Below, one piece after another: positions 32,828 through 40,506 of a stretch of DNA of 64,000 nucleotides. Within the stretch, counting starts at the first letter, position 1; the number at the start of each line of letters is the position of its first letter. Source of the DNA: Paractinoplanes lichenicola (GTDB lineage Bacteria; Actinomycetota; Actinomycetes; Mycobacteriales; Micromonosporaceae); assembly GCF_016785085.1 (NCBI RefSeq), contig NZ_JAENHO010000013.1, forward strand, positions 310,001 through 374,000. The letters are read 5' to 3'. A program made the translations under genes and the position numbers. Below the pieces are notes generated by a model. The model was not told the origin of the DNA. It did no database searches and worked only from the letters and a program-made list of their open reading frames with translations.

Positions 32828-33645
32828 GCGTCGAGGCTGAACTGGCTTCGGATGCCGGCCAGGAAGGCGGCGTCGTCGGTGGCCCGCCGGGCGGCGAGCA
32901 CCTGGACGGCGTCGGCGCCCGCCTCGTACCGCAATCGGCTTGAATCGTCGTTGACGGCGGTGAAGACGACCTCGGCGATGTCGGACGGGGCGGAGCCCTC
33001 GGCGGTGAGCGGCCCGAGCACATCGAGGACCCTGCCCACGGTCGGCTGGTAGTCGGCGATCGGCGGTTCGTTGCTGAAGTCGAGGGAGCGGCCGCCGAAG
33101 TCGGTGCGGATGCCCCCTGGCTCGACGAGCTTCACGCGTACGCCGAGTGGGGCCATCTCGTAGGCCAGCGACTCGGACAGGCCCTCGACCGCGAACTTCG
33201 CGCCGTGATAGAGCGTGCCGAGCGGGAACGCCATCCGGCCGCCGATCGACGAGATGTTGACGATCACGCCGGAGCGCTGCTCGCGGAAGTGGGGCAGCAC
33301 GGCCTGGGTCGTCGCCAGCAGGCCGAACACGTTGACCTCGAACTGGCGGCGGATCTTGGCCATCGGCGTCGACTCCAGCGGGCCGTACGCGCCGTAGCCG
33401 GCGTTGTTGACGAGCGCGTCGAGGCGGCCGAAGCGGTCCCGGCCGGCCTGCACGGCCGCGGTGATCGACGCCGGATCCTCGACGTCGAGTCGCGTCACCA
33501 GCGTGTTGCCGAGCCGGGTCAGCTCCGTCTCGGCCTCGGGGTGGCGCATCGTGGCGACGACGTTCCAGCCCTTGGCCTGGAAGAGTTCGGCGGTGGCCCG
33601 GCCCAGGCCGCTGGAGGTTCCGGTGATGAGGACTGTCTGCGTCAT
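32824..33645 (-). CDS. Short-chain dehydrogenase/reductase
   Basis: A 273-residue classical SDR. The cofactor motif is TGTSSGLG at residues 8-15, then NNAGYGAYG; the catalytic residues are Ser in NISSIGG, and Tyr and Lys in YHGAKFA. No signal peptide. It converges with the TetR gene and is divergent from an AraC regulator, both possible regulators. Substrate unknown. Confidence 0.9.
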   Translation of the reverse strand: MTQTVLITGTSSGLGRATAELFQAKGWNVVATMRHPEAETELTRLGNTLVTRLDVEDPASITAAVQAGRDRFGRLDALVNNAGYGAYGPLESTPMAKIRRQFEVNVFGLLATTQAVLPHFREQRSGVIVNISSIGGRMAFPLGTLYHGAKFAVEGLSESLAYEMAPLGVRVKLVEPGGIRTDFGGRSLDFSNEPPIADYQPTVGRVLDVLGPLTAEGSAPSDIAEVVFTAVNDDSSRLRYEAGADAVQVLAARRATDDAAFLAGIRSQFSLDA

Positions 33646-33740
33646 GCATCAATCGTCGGCCCGGCCGCCGCTCGGCCCTAGACCGTTCGGCGCAGCCCGA
33701 TGCCTGATCCGCTCACGGGCGCGGGTGCCATACTCGGCGG

Positions 33741-34649
33741 GTGGATGTCACGGCTGAGCTGCGCGAGCTGATTCCCCGGCTGCACGGCACGGTCGCGCGG
33801 GGCAGCTGGCTGCCCGGTTCGCTGGTGTCGGTCGCGACCACCGCCGCGGAGCCGTACTGCTCACATGTCGAGCCGATGGTCGCCGTCGTGGTGGCCGGCG
33901 AGAAGCGGATGGCGCTGGCCGGGCACGAGTTCCGCTACGGCGCCGGCGAATTCCTGGTGTTCTCGCTCGAGCTGGCTGTCACGGCCCGGATCACCCGGGC
34001 CGACCCGTTCCTCGCGGCCGGGGTGCGGCTGCGCCCCGAACTGATCGCCGAGTTGCTGCTCGAGGCGCCCGAGCTGGCCGGGCGCGACTTCGCCGGGCCC
34101 GGCGCCGGGGTCGCCACCGCCGACAACGAGCTGCTGGGCGCGATCCTGCGGCTGCTGCGCCTGGTCGAGCGGCCGCGGGACTTCGCGATCCTGTCCCCCG
34201 GCCTCGAGCGGGAGATCCACTGGCTGCTGCTGACCGGACCGTTGGGCGGCCTGGTCCGCCAGGTCGGCCGGGCCGATGAGCGCTTCACGATCGCCCGCCG
34301 GGCCGCCCGCTGGCTCGAGAACCACTACGACCGGGCCGTACGGGCCGACGACCTGGCCCGGCACGTGGGCGTCAGCGTGGCCACGCTCAACCGGCACTTC
34401 CGCGCGGCCACCACGATGAGTCCGGTGCAGTATCAGAAGCAGCTGCGCCTGCAGGAGGCCCGAATCCGGCTCGCGGCCGCCCCCGGCGACGTGGCCGGGG
34501 TCGGTCACGCGGTCGGCTACGAGAGCCTGTCGCAGTTCAGCCGTGAATACCGCCGGCTCTTCGGCGTCCCCCCGAGCGAGGACGCCCGCCGCACCCAGCC
34601 GGCGGTCACCGGCCGTACGTCTCGAGCAGGCGCAGCCAGACCTCGCTGA
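33741..34649 (+). CDS. AraC family transcriptional regulator
   Basis: A 302-residue regulator with GTG start. The N-terminal half is an AraC_N-type cupin sensor (EPMVAVVVAGEKRMALAGHE), the C-terminal third two helix-turn-helix motifs (LARHVGVSVATLNRHFRAAT and GVGHAVGYESLSQFSREYRR). This AraC_N type is often divergent from an SDR or aldo/keto reductase that it controls; here the SDR lies on the other side of a 95-bp promoter region. Its 3' end overlaps the convergent flavoprotein gene by 44 bases. Confidence 0.9.
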   Translation: MDVTAELRELIPRLHGTVARGSWLPGSLVSVATTAAEPYCSHVEPMVAVVVAGEKRMALAGHEFRYGAGEFLVFSLELAVTARITRADPFLAAGVRLRPELIAELLLEAPELAGRDFAGPGAGVATADNELLGAILRLLRLVERPRDFAILSPGLEREIHWLLLTGPLGGLVRQVGRADERFTIARRAARWLENHYDRAVRADDLARHVGVSVATLNRHFRAATTMSPVQYQKQLRLQEARIRLAAAPGDVAGVGHAVGYESLSQFSREYRRLFGVPPSEDARRTQPAVTGRTSRAGAARPR

Positions 34650-36012
34650 CCGTGGGGAACGCGGGGACGGCGTGCCACAGCCGGTCGATCGGGACCTCGC
34701 CGACGATGGCGATCGTGGCCGCGTGGATCAGCTCGGCCACGTCCGGGCCGACCAGGGTGAAACCGACGATCACCCGGCGGTCCTCGTCGACGACCATGCG
34801 GGCGTGACCCTGATAGCCCTCGGCGTGCAGCACCGAACCGGAGACCGCGCCCAGGTCGTAGTCGATGACCCGCGTACGCAATCCGGCTTCTTCGGCCGCG
34901 GCCGCGGTCAGCCCGACGGATGCCACCTCGGGGTCGGTGAACACGACCTGCGGCACTGCGCGCTCGTCGGCGGTGACCGCGTGCCGGCCCCACGGACCGG
35001 TTTCGGCCTGCTCCCCCCTGGCCCGGGCCACGATCGCGTCGCCGAGCGCGCGGGCCTGATACTTGCCCTGGTGAGTCAGCAGCACCCGCCGGTTCACGTC
35101 GCCCGCGGCGTACAGCCAGTCCCCGGCCCCGTCGACGCGCAGCGCCTCGTCGACCGTGAGCCACGAGCCGGGCTTCAGACCGATGGCCTCGAGACCGATG
35201 TCCTGCGTGTTGGGCGTACGGCCGATCGCGACCAGAAGCTCGTCGGCCTCGACCCGCGCGCCGTCGGCCAGCGTGAGATGCACGGTCCCGGCCTCGTCCC
35301 GCGTCACCGACAGCGCCTCGGCCCCGACCAGAACATCGACACCGGACTCGCGCAGGGCCCGGGTGACCCGCTCCCCCGCGAACGGCTCGGCCTGGTGCAG
35401 CACGCCGTCGCGGGCGAGCATCGTGACCTTCGCGCCGAGGCTCGTGTACGCGGTCGCCATCTCGGACGCCACCACACCACCCCCGATGATGGCCAGCCGG
35501 CCGGGAACCGCGCTCGCCGCGGCCGCCTCCCGGCTCGTCCACGGCTTCGCCTCGCGCAGCCCCTCGATGTCGGGCACCAGCGCGCTGGAACCGGTCGCCA
35601 CGACCACCGCGTGCCGGGCGGTGAGGGAGGTCCCGGCCACCTCGACGACGCGCTCCGAAACAATCCGGCCCTGACCCCGGTACAGCGTGATCCCGGCCGA
35701 TTCGAGCCAGGCCACCTGACCGTCGTCCTTCCAGTTCGAGGCGAAGGAATCCCGGCGGGCCAGCACCGCCGCCGCATCCAGGTTTCCGGTGGCGGCCTCG
35801 CGAGCGCCGGCCACCTGACGGGCCGCCCGCAACGCGCTCCCGCTGCGCAGCAGGGCCTTGGTCGGCATGCACGCCCAGTAGGAGCACTCGCCCCCGACCA
35901 GTTCCCGCTCGACGATGGCGGCGGTCAGCCCGCCCTGCACCAGGCGGTCGGCGATGTTCTCCCCGACCGGGCCGGCGCCGATCACGATGACGTCGTACGT
36001 GGTTTCGCTCAT
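34606..36012 (-). CDS. FAD-dependent pyridine nucleotide-disulfide oxidoreductase
   Basis: A 468-residue flavoprotein of the mercuric reductase/lipoamide dehydrogenase group. FAD motif VIVIGAGPVGENIA at the N-terminus, the redox pair in GGECSYWACMPTKALL, NAD(P) motif IIGGGVVASEMA near residue 170, second FAD motif LYAAGDVN. The C-terminal dimerisation domain lacks the HPT His-Glu pair of lipoamide dehydrogenase (HAVPAFPTVSEVW has His further on), so the disulfide substrate is uncertain. It begins two bases after the DUF308-like gene ends, in one operon controlled by the AGAACG operators. Confidence 0.88.
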   Translation of the reverse strand: MSETTYDVIVIGAGPVGENIADRLVQGGLTAAIVERELVGGECSYWACMPTKALLRSGSALRAARQVAGAREAATGNLDAAAVLARRDSFASNWKDDGQVAWLESAGITLYRGQGRIVSERVVEVAGTSLTARHAVVVATGSSALVPDIEGLREAKPWTSREAAAASAVPGRLAIIGGGVVASEMATAYTSLGAKVTMLARDGVLHQAEPFAGERVTRALRESGVDVLVGAEALSVTRDEAGTVHLTLADGARVEADELLVAIGRTPNTQDIGLEAIGLKPGSWLTVDEALRVDGAGDWLYAAGDVNRRVLLTHQGKYQARALGDAIVARARGEQAETGPWGRHAVTADERAVPQVVFTDPEVASVGLTAAAAEEAGLRTRVIDYDLGAVSGSVLHAEGYQGHARMVVDEDRRVIVGFTLVGPDVAELIHAATIAIVGEVPIDRLWHAVPAFPTVSEVWLRLLETYGR

Positions 36013-36014
36013 GG

Positions 36015-36572
36015 TCAGTTGCCCTTCGCGGTACGGCCGAGGCGGATGGCGGCGATGAGGAAGAAGATGGCGCCGGGGATGGCGTAGCCGACCGCGTTGG
36101 TGACCGCGGGGTCGGCCGCGGAAGCGCCGGCGATGAACGACCCACCCGCGAGCACGGAGAGGCCACCGCTGATGATCATCGGCCACTGGCCGCCCATCTT
36201 GCGACGGGTCACGCCGACGAACAGCTGAACCAAACCGGCCACGACGGCCCAGGCGCCCCACACCCGCAGCACGGCCGGGATGCCGGACGAGCCGGCGACG
36301 GCCAGGCCGGCCGCGGCGAGCAGGCTGACCACGACGTTCACGTAGAGCAGGACGGGCGAGCCGGAGGCGCGCGACGACCGGGCGTCGATGATGGCGGCGG
36401 CCACGTCGACCAGCGGGTAGATGACGAGCAGCGCGGTGGTGAGGGCGGTCAGCTCGTCGGCGACCGCGAACGTCACCCCGGCCCAGACGATGGCGAAGGC
36501 GGCCCGCGCGAAGTACAGCCGGCGCAGGGCGGCCGCCGTCGTCGAGATGCCGGTTGCGGCAAAGGTGGTCAT
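36015..36572 (-). CDS. DUF308-like small membrane protein
   Basis: A 185-residue protein with about six hydrophobic helices in three hairpins, the layout of HdeD/DUF308 proteins (RRLYFARAAFAIVWAGVTFA; VWGAWAVVAGLVQLFVGV). Ends with a short basic tail. It is the first gene of the operon with the flavoprotein. Two operator copies (36600, 36652) lie just upstream, so the operon is probably repressed by a TetR-type protein. The function is unknown. Confidence 0.75.
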   Translation of the reverse strand: MTTFAATGISTTAAALRRLYFARAAFAIVWAGVTFAVADELTALTTALLVIYPLVDVAAAIIDARSSRASGSPVLLYVNVVVSLLAAAGLAVAGSSGIPAVLRVWGAWAVVAGLVQLFVGVTRRKMGGQWPMIISGGLSVLAGGSFIAGASAADPAVTNAVGYAIPGAIFFLIAAIRLGRTAKGN

Positions 36573-36599
36573 GGTCGGCCTTTCAGGAGTTCCGATGGG

Positions 36600-36613
36600 A
36601 GAACGAACGTTCT
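36600..36613. promoter_or_regulatory. Operator copy 1: AGAACG-AA-CGTTCT
   Basis: Perfect 6-bp inverted repeat 28 bp upstream of the DUF308-like start. Identical to the copy at 37083. The spacing and symmetry suit a TetR-family repressor. Confidence 0.65.
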
Positions 36614-36651
36614 GCCTTTAACCACCATGACCGCCCCTTGCCCGGCTGTCA

Positions 36652-36665
36652 AGAATGAACGTTCT
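36652..36665. promoter_or_regulatory. Operator copy 2: AGAATG-AA-CGTTCT
   Basis: One mismatch from copy 1 and 52 bp from it (start to start), in the upstream region of the DUF308-like operon. Confidence 0.55.
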
Positions 36666-36713
36666 ATCCGCCAACTTCGTCACATCTGAGATCAGCGGAA
36701 ACGGTCGCGACGT

Positions 36714-36737
36714 GGGTGGAGCCAGCCGGCTCCACCC
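36714..36737. terminator. Hairpin after the EthD-like gene
   Basis: GGGTGGAGCC pairs with GGCTCCACCC around a four-base loop, 20 bases after the EthD-like stop at 36757 on the minus strand. It separates that gene from the DUF308-like promoter. Confidence 0.65.
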
Positions 36738-36756
36738 GACCGTTCACGTTGCCGGA

Positions 36757-37059
36757 CTAGCCCTCGATGTCCGAGAACAGACCCTTGAACGGCACCTGCG
36801 TCCCGATGAGGCCACCGAAGACGGCACCAGCGGCCGGCGTGGCGACTGCGGCCGAGGCGTCCTCGTAGCTGTCGAAGTACAGGTCGAGCGTGCGGTAGGC
36901 CGGCGTCGGGGTGCCGTCCTCCTTGGGCCACACCTTGGCCGACTCGACCCGCCGGACGTTGGGGAACGTCGCCGCGGCCACCTTCACCTCGGCGTAGACC
37001 TTCTCGAACTCGTCCGGGTTCCCGGGGTTGTCGATGACCAGCGTGATCTTGGTCGGCAT
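36757..37059 (-). CDS. EthD-like small protein
   Basis: A 100-residue protein; ATG 37059 follows GGAGGAG. The sequence MPTKITLVIDNPGNPDEFEK matches the start of EthD/dimeric alpha-beta barrel proteins, which are involved in degradation of ethers, quinones or polyketides. It ends GGLIGTQVPFKGLFSDIEG. It is a single gene between a terminator and two operator copies (37083, 37134), which ties its control to the DUF308-like/flavoprotein operon. Confidence 0.75.
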   Translation of the reverse strand: MPTKITLVIDNPGNPDEFEKVYAEVKVAAATFPNVRRVESAKVWPKEDGTPTPAYRTLDLYFDSYEDASAAVATPAAGAVFGGLIGTQVPFKGLFSDIEG

Positions 37060-37082
37060 GGCTTTCTCCTCCGTCACTAGGC

Positions 37083-37096
37083 AGAACGAACGTTCT
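37083..37096. promoter_or_regulatory. Operator copy 3: AGAACG-AA-CGTTCT
   Basis: Identical to copy 1; 24 bp upstream of the EthD-like start. Positioned to block transcription of that gene. Confidence 0.65.
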
Positions 37097-37133
37097 GCCC
37101 GTACGAAGCTAGCCTCACCGATCGTCCTCGTCA

Positions 37134-37147
37134 ACACCGAACGTTCT
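37134..37147. promoter_or_regulatory. Operator copy 4, degenerate left arm
   Basis: ACACCG-AA-CGTTCT keeps the right arm of the AGAACG-N2-CGTTCT site; 12 of 14 bases agree with copy 3. Spacing to copy 3 is 51 bp, almost the same as between copies 1 and 2 (52 bp). Confidence 0.5.
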
Positions 37148-37481
37148 ACCTTGATCGGCCTTCAGTGACGTGCTCGGCCGGGCGGAGCTTGTGCTCGAAC
37201 TCGGGGCGGCATACGGCCCGTCCGTGCCGATCGACCGCTGGGACTCGGGCGGCAGACGTTGCCGATGACTACCGTGGCCGATCATTTCCTCCCGCTGTCC
37301 CGCCTCGGGTTCGTGATTGGCCCTCACCGCCCTTTAACGCCGAACCGCGCACCTCGGCAGCCGACGCCCTCCGCACGCCGGCGAACCTGGGCGGCCCACG
37401 GCGGATTCGGCGATTCGCTGGCGACGAAGCATGCCCTGACAGGGCACCCTTCGAGCCGTTTCCCCAACGTCGGACCGGGCA
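37148..37481. other. Intergenic region, nothing clear
   Basis: No gene can be supported in these 334 bases. Open frames are short and lack ribosome sites. It may include decayed sequence belonging to the carboxymuconolactone decarboxylase remnant that follows. Confidence 0.4.
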
Positions 37482-37636
37482 ATCGACCGGCTGCAGTTGC
37501 ACCTGACCATCGGCTTGAACACCGGCCTGACCAAGGACCAGCTGCGCGACTTGCTTCAGCTGCTGCGCACCGAGGCCGGCCGGCATCAAGGCGACGACGC
37601 CGGCCACATCCCGACCAGGTCCTCAACAACCGCTAA
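37482..37636 (+). pseudogene. Carboxymuconolactone decarboxylase-like 3' remnant
   Basis: The stretch IDRLQLHLTIGLNTGLTKDQ then LRDLLQLLRTEAGRHQGDDA resembles the C-terminal helix pair of carboxymuconolactone decarboxylase proteins (typically LRxHLxIxLNxGLTxxQL). The N-terminal half and start are missing, and the last codons are coherent only after a frame change to a stop at 37636. It directly precedes the aldo/keto reductase, a frequent operon partner of such genes. Confidence 0.4.
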
Positions 37637-37647
37637 GAGCAAGTTTC

Positions 37648-38502
37648 ATGGTTCTCGACGACACCTGCACCCTGTCCAACGGCGTACGCATCCCCCAGCT
37701 CGGCCTCGGCACCTGGTTCATCGACGACGACAAGGCTGCCCAGGCCGTTCGCGATGCGGTGGCCATCGGATACCGCAATATCGACACTGCCCAGGCGTAC
37801 GGCAACGAGCGGGGCGTCGGCGACGGAGTGCGCACCAGCGGCGTCGCGCGCGACCAGCTCTTCCTGTCCACCAAGCTGGCGGCCGAGATCAAGAACTATG
37901 ACGATGCGGTCGCCGCGATCGACGGCTCACTGACGACGCTGGGACTGGACTACATCGACCTGATGCTGATCCACAGCCCGCAGCCGTGGAACGACTTCCG
38001 CGGCGGCGACTACGCCGACGGCAACCGCGAAGCCTGGCGCGCCCTCGAGGAGGCGCACAGGGCCGGCAAGATCCGCGCTATCGGCGTCTCCAACTTCGAG
38101 CAGACCGACCTCGAGAACATCCTCGAGACCGGCACGATCACCCCGCACGTGAACCAGTTGCTGGTCCACGCCGGCAACACCCCGGCCGAGCTCATCGAGT
38201 ACTGCCAGGGCAAAGACATCCTCGTCGAGGCGTACTCGCCCATCGCCCACGGCGAGATCCTGAAGAACCCGGACGTCACCACGATGGCCCAGCGGTACGA
38301 GGTGACCGTCCCGCAGCTCTGCATCCGATACACACTGCAGTTGGGCACGGTGTCGCTGCCGAAGACCGCGAACCCGGACCACATGCGCAGCAACGCCGAA
38401 GTCGACTTCACCATCTCCGACGATGACATGGGCACACTGCGCACCCTGCAGGCCCGCGACTACGGCGACCACAGCGCCTTCCCGGTCTACAGCGGCAAAT
38501 AG
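37648..38502 (+). CDS. Aldo/keto reductase
   Basis: A 284-residue AKR (2,5-diketo-gluconate reductase-like). Catalytic tetrad: Asp and Tyr in NIDTAQAYGNE, Lys in FLSTKLAAE and His in LMLIHSPQPW; the NADPH-binding motif VSLPKTANPDHMRSN is near the end. It begins with NGVRIPQLGLGTW as the family does. It is followed by a strong terminator. It reduces aldehydes or ketones with NADPH; the substrate is unknown. Confidence 0.92.
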   Translation: MVLDDTCTLSNGVRIPQLGLGTWFIDDDKAAQAVRDAVAIGYRNIDTAQAYGNERGVGDGVRTSGVARDQLFLSTKLAAEIKNYDDAVAAIDGSLTTLGLDYIDLMLIHSPQPWNDFRGGDYADGNREAWRALEEAHRAGKIRAIGVSNFEQTDLENILETGTITPHVNQLLVHAGNTPAELIEYCQGKDILVEAYSPIAHGEILKNPDVTTMAQRYEVTVPQLCIRYTLQLGTVSLPKTANPDHMRSNAEVDFTISDDDMGTLRTLQARDYGDHSAFPVYSGK

Positions 38503-38518
38503 CACATCGGTCCGGACG

Positions 38519-38556
38519 AGCCCGGCTCGCGTCATGTCGGCGTGAGCCGGGCTTTC
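38519..38556 (+). terminator. Rho-independent terminator of the aldo/keto reductase gene
   Basis: AGCCCGGCTCGCG pairs with CGTGAGCCGGGCT (one G-U pair) around a nine-base loop, followed by TTTC. It lies 17 bases after the stop. Confidence 0.8.
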
Positions 38557-38728
38557 AGGACCGCTCAAGTGCCACGCGAACGCCGAACTAGTGGCGTCGC
38601 CTTGCGGTGGAACATCCGGCCGGGACTGCTGCGGTGGCGCTGAACGGGCGGACCACATCGGATGATCGGTTCATGTGGCACCACCCCGGCACCGAGTAGC
38701 GTCCCCCTCGAATCCGCTGGGGGCGTCC

Positions 38729-39781
38729 ATGGACAATCTCGTTTTGGAAACGGTCATCGGGCTGGTATTCATCTTCGGCACGTTCTCGGTCGTCGTCTCA
38801 TTGCTCACCGAGATGATCGCGCGCTTCATCGGGTTGCGCGGCGAATACCTGATGCGCGGCATCCGCACGCTGGTCGACGGCTCAGGGCGCTTCAGCCTCT
38901 CCTTCCGCGACCTGTTCGCGCGTACGTCAAAAGAACCGGCACCGAAAGACGGCGACCCGTCCGAGCCGATGACCACGAAATTGATGCAGCACGCGCTGAT
39001 CTGTTCGTCGGCCGACAAGGCGCAGATCCCGGTGAATGCCGGGAACGCCAAATTGAGCTCTCGTGATCGACGGAAGCTTCCGGCCTACATCTCCGGCCGG
39101 TCGTTCGCCCGGGCCCTGCTCGACACCGTCATCCCCGATGCCGCGGGCAAGACCAAAATGGACGAGGTCCGCACCCTCATCGATGGACTGGGCGACACCC
39201 ACCTGCGCGCCTCATTGCTCGCTCTTGCCAACGCCGCCGAGGAAGACGTGGCCCGTTTCCGCCGCAACGTCGAGGAGTGGTACGACGACCACATGGCCCG
39301 GGTGTCCGGGTGGTACAAGCGGCACGTACGGTGGATCTCCCTGGCGATCGGCGTCCTGCTGGTGCTCCTCTTCAACCTCGACGCCGTCCAGATCACCCGG
39401 TCGCTCTACACCGATCAGGCGCTGCGGGCCTCGGTCGTCACCGAGGCCACGCGCGCGGCCCAGTGCGGCGACAAGGCGCCGGCGGCCTGCCTGCAGGAGG
39501 TGCGCGGCCAGATCGACCAGGTCCGCGGGGCCGGGCTGCCGATCGGGTGGGCGACTGTCCCCGCCTGCGCGGTGCCGGTGAAATGCGGCTGGTGGGAACA
39601 GCGGGGCCTGGTGACCCCGGACGCCGGCGGCGGGACGAAGGCCCTGTCTCTGCTCATCATCCTGGCCGGGTGGGCGCTGATGACGCTGACTCTGCTGCCG
39701 GGGGCGCGATTCTGGTTCGACGCCTTGTCGCGCCTGGGCACCCTGCGATCGACCGGGCCCAAGCCGAAGACCGGCAGCTAG
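38729..39781 (+). CDS. Hypothetical membrane protein
   Basis: A 350-residue protein; ATG 38729 is used since the family-like hydrophobic start (MDNLVLETVIGLVFIFGTFS) begins there. One membrane helix lies at the N-terminus, one near residues 205-225 (ISLAIGVLLVLLFNL) and one near residues 315-335, with a soluble cytosolic part of about 170 residues and an extracytoplasmic loop with four cysteines (CGDKAPAACLQEV, CAVPVKCGWW). I recognise no named family. Monocistronic by context. Confidence 0.7.
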   Translation: MDNLVLETVIGLVFIFGTFSVVVSLLTEMIARFIGLRGEYLMRGIRTLVDGSGRFSLSFRDLFARTSKEPAPKDGDPSEPMTTKLMQHALICSSADKAQIPVNAGNAKLSSRDRRKLPAYISGRSFARALLDTVIPDAAGKTKMDEVRTLIDGLGDTHLRASLLALANAAEEDVARFRRNVEEWYDDHMARVSGWYKRHVRWISLAIGVLLVLLFNLDAVQITRSLYTDQALRASVVTEATRAAQCGDKAPAACLQEVRGQIDQVRGAGLPIGWATVPACAVPVKCGWWEQRGLVTPDAGGGTKALSLLIILAGWALMTLTLLPGARFWFDALSRLGTLRSTGPKPKTGS

Positions 39782-39808
39782 AACGGGTGAGGGACGCGGC
39801 GCTGCAGC

Positions 39809-40411
39809 CTATCGGTCTTGGCATTTCCAGGTGATCGTGCCGCTGATGGCGTCGTCGGGCGAGCTGCCCTCCAGGCGATTGACGAGCTTCGTGAACGTCC
39901 ACGAACCGCCACCCTTGCCGTCCACGGTGACCTGGCCGGTACTGTTTTCGCGGGTGCCGTAGACAGTGTCCTCGATCGCGATCGTCGGACGCGTCTGCGA
40001 GGCGATCAACTGCTTCCGCGGGTACGAGCCCGGGCCGGCGTATCCGGCGATCCGCATGTCCAGCGCGACCGACTGGTTGCCGGCCGGCCCGTCGTACTCG
40101 CCGGGCGCCAGGTACTCCTGGTCGGCGGAGCCCTTCACGTAATCGGCGCAGGTCTTCCAGGGCTTGCGATCGGCGGACGGGGCGTACCCGGTGGTCGTGC
40201 CGGTGAAGGCAACCGCGCCGGTGATGTCGAACGTGATCGTCATCTTCGGGCCCAGGGTGGCCTCGACCTCGTCGGAGATCTCGCTTCCGGGCGGGCCGGT
40301 GTCATAGACCGGGCCGGGGCCCTCGTCGGTGATGTCGTCGGTGCAGGCGGCAAGAGCGGTGAGCGCGAAAGCGGCCATCAGGATGGCGGCGATCCGGCGG
40401 GCGTCGGGCAT
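39809..40411 (-). CDS. Lipoprotein of unknown function
   Basis: A 200-residue precursor with a lipobox, LTALAAC (Cys near residue 23), after a basic start and hydrophobic stretch. The mature part is acidic at first (TDDITDEGPGPV) then strand-rich with two Cys (KTCADYVKG, TITWKCQDR). It would be anchored to the outer face of the membrane. No family is recognised. Confidence 0.75.
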   Translation of the reverse strand: MPDARRIAAILMAAFALTALAACTDDITDEGPGPVYDTGPPGSEISDEVEATLGPKMTITFDITGAVAFTGTTTGYAPSADRKPWKTCADYVKGSADQEYLAPGEYDGPAGNQSVALDMRIAGYAGPGSYPRKQLIASQTRPTIAIEDTVYGTRENSTGQVTVDGKGGGSWTFTKLVNRLEGSSPDDAISGTITWKCQDR

Positions 40412-40466
40412 GGGAGAAGCGTGCGGGGCAGCGCCAAAAAACGGCCAAAGAGCTACCCGGCCGGGT

Positions 40467-40500
40467 GAGGCCGGCTCGTATCCGTCGAGCCGGCCTCTTT
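40467..40500. terminator. Hairpin, 12-bp perfect stem with T-run
   Basis: GAGGCCGGCTCG pairs with CGAGCCGGCCTC around a seven-base loop and is followed by TTT on the plus strand. It lies just after the minus-strand stop at 40507 and ahead of the lipoprotein start, separating the two genes. Confidence 0.7.
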
Positions 40501-40506
40501 ACCGGG

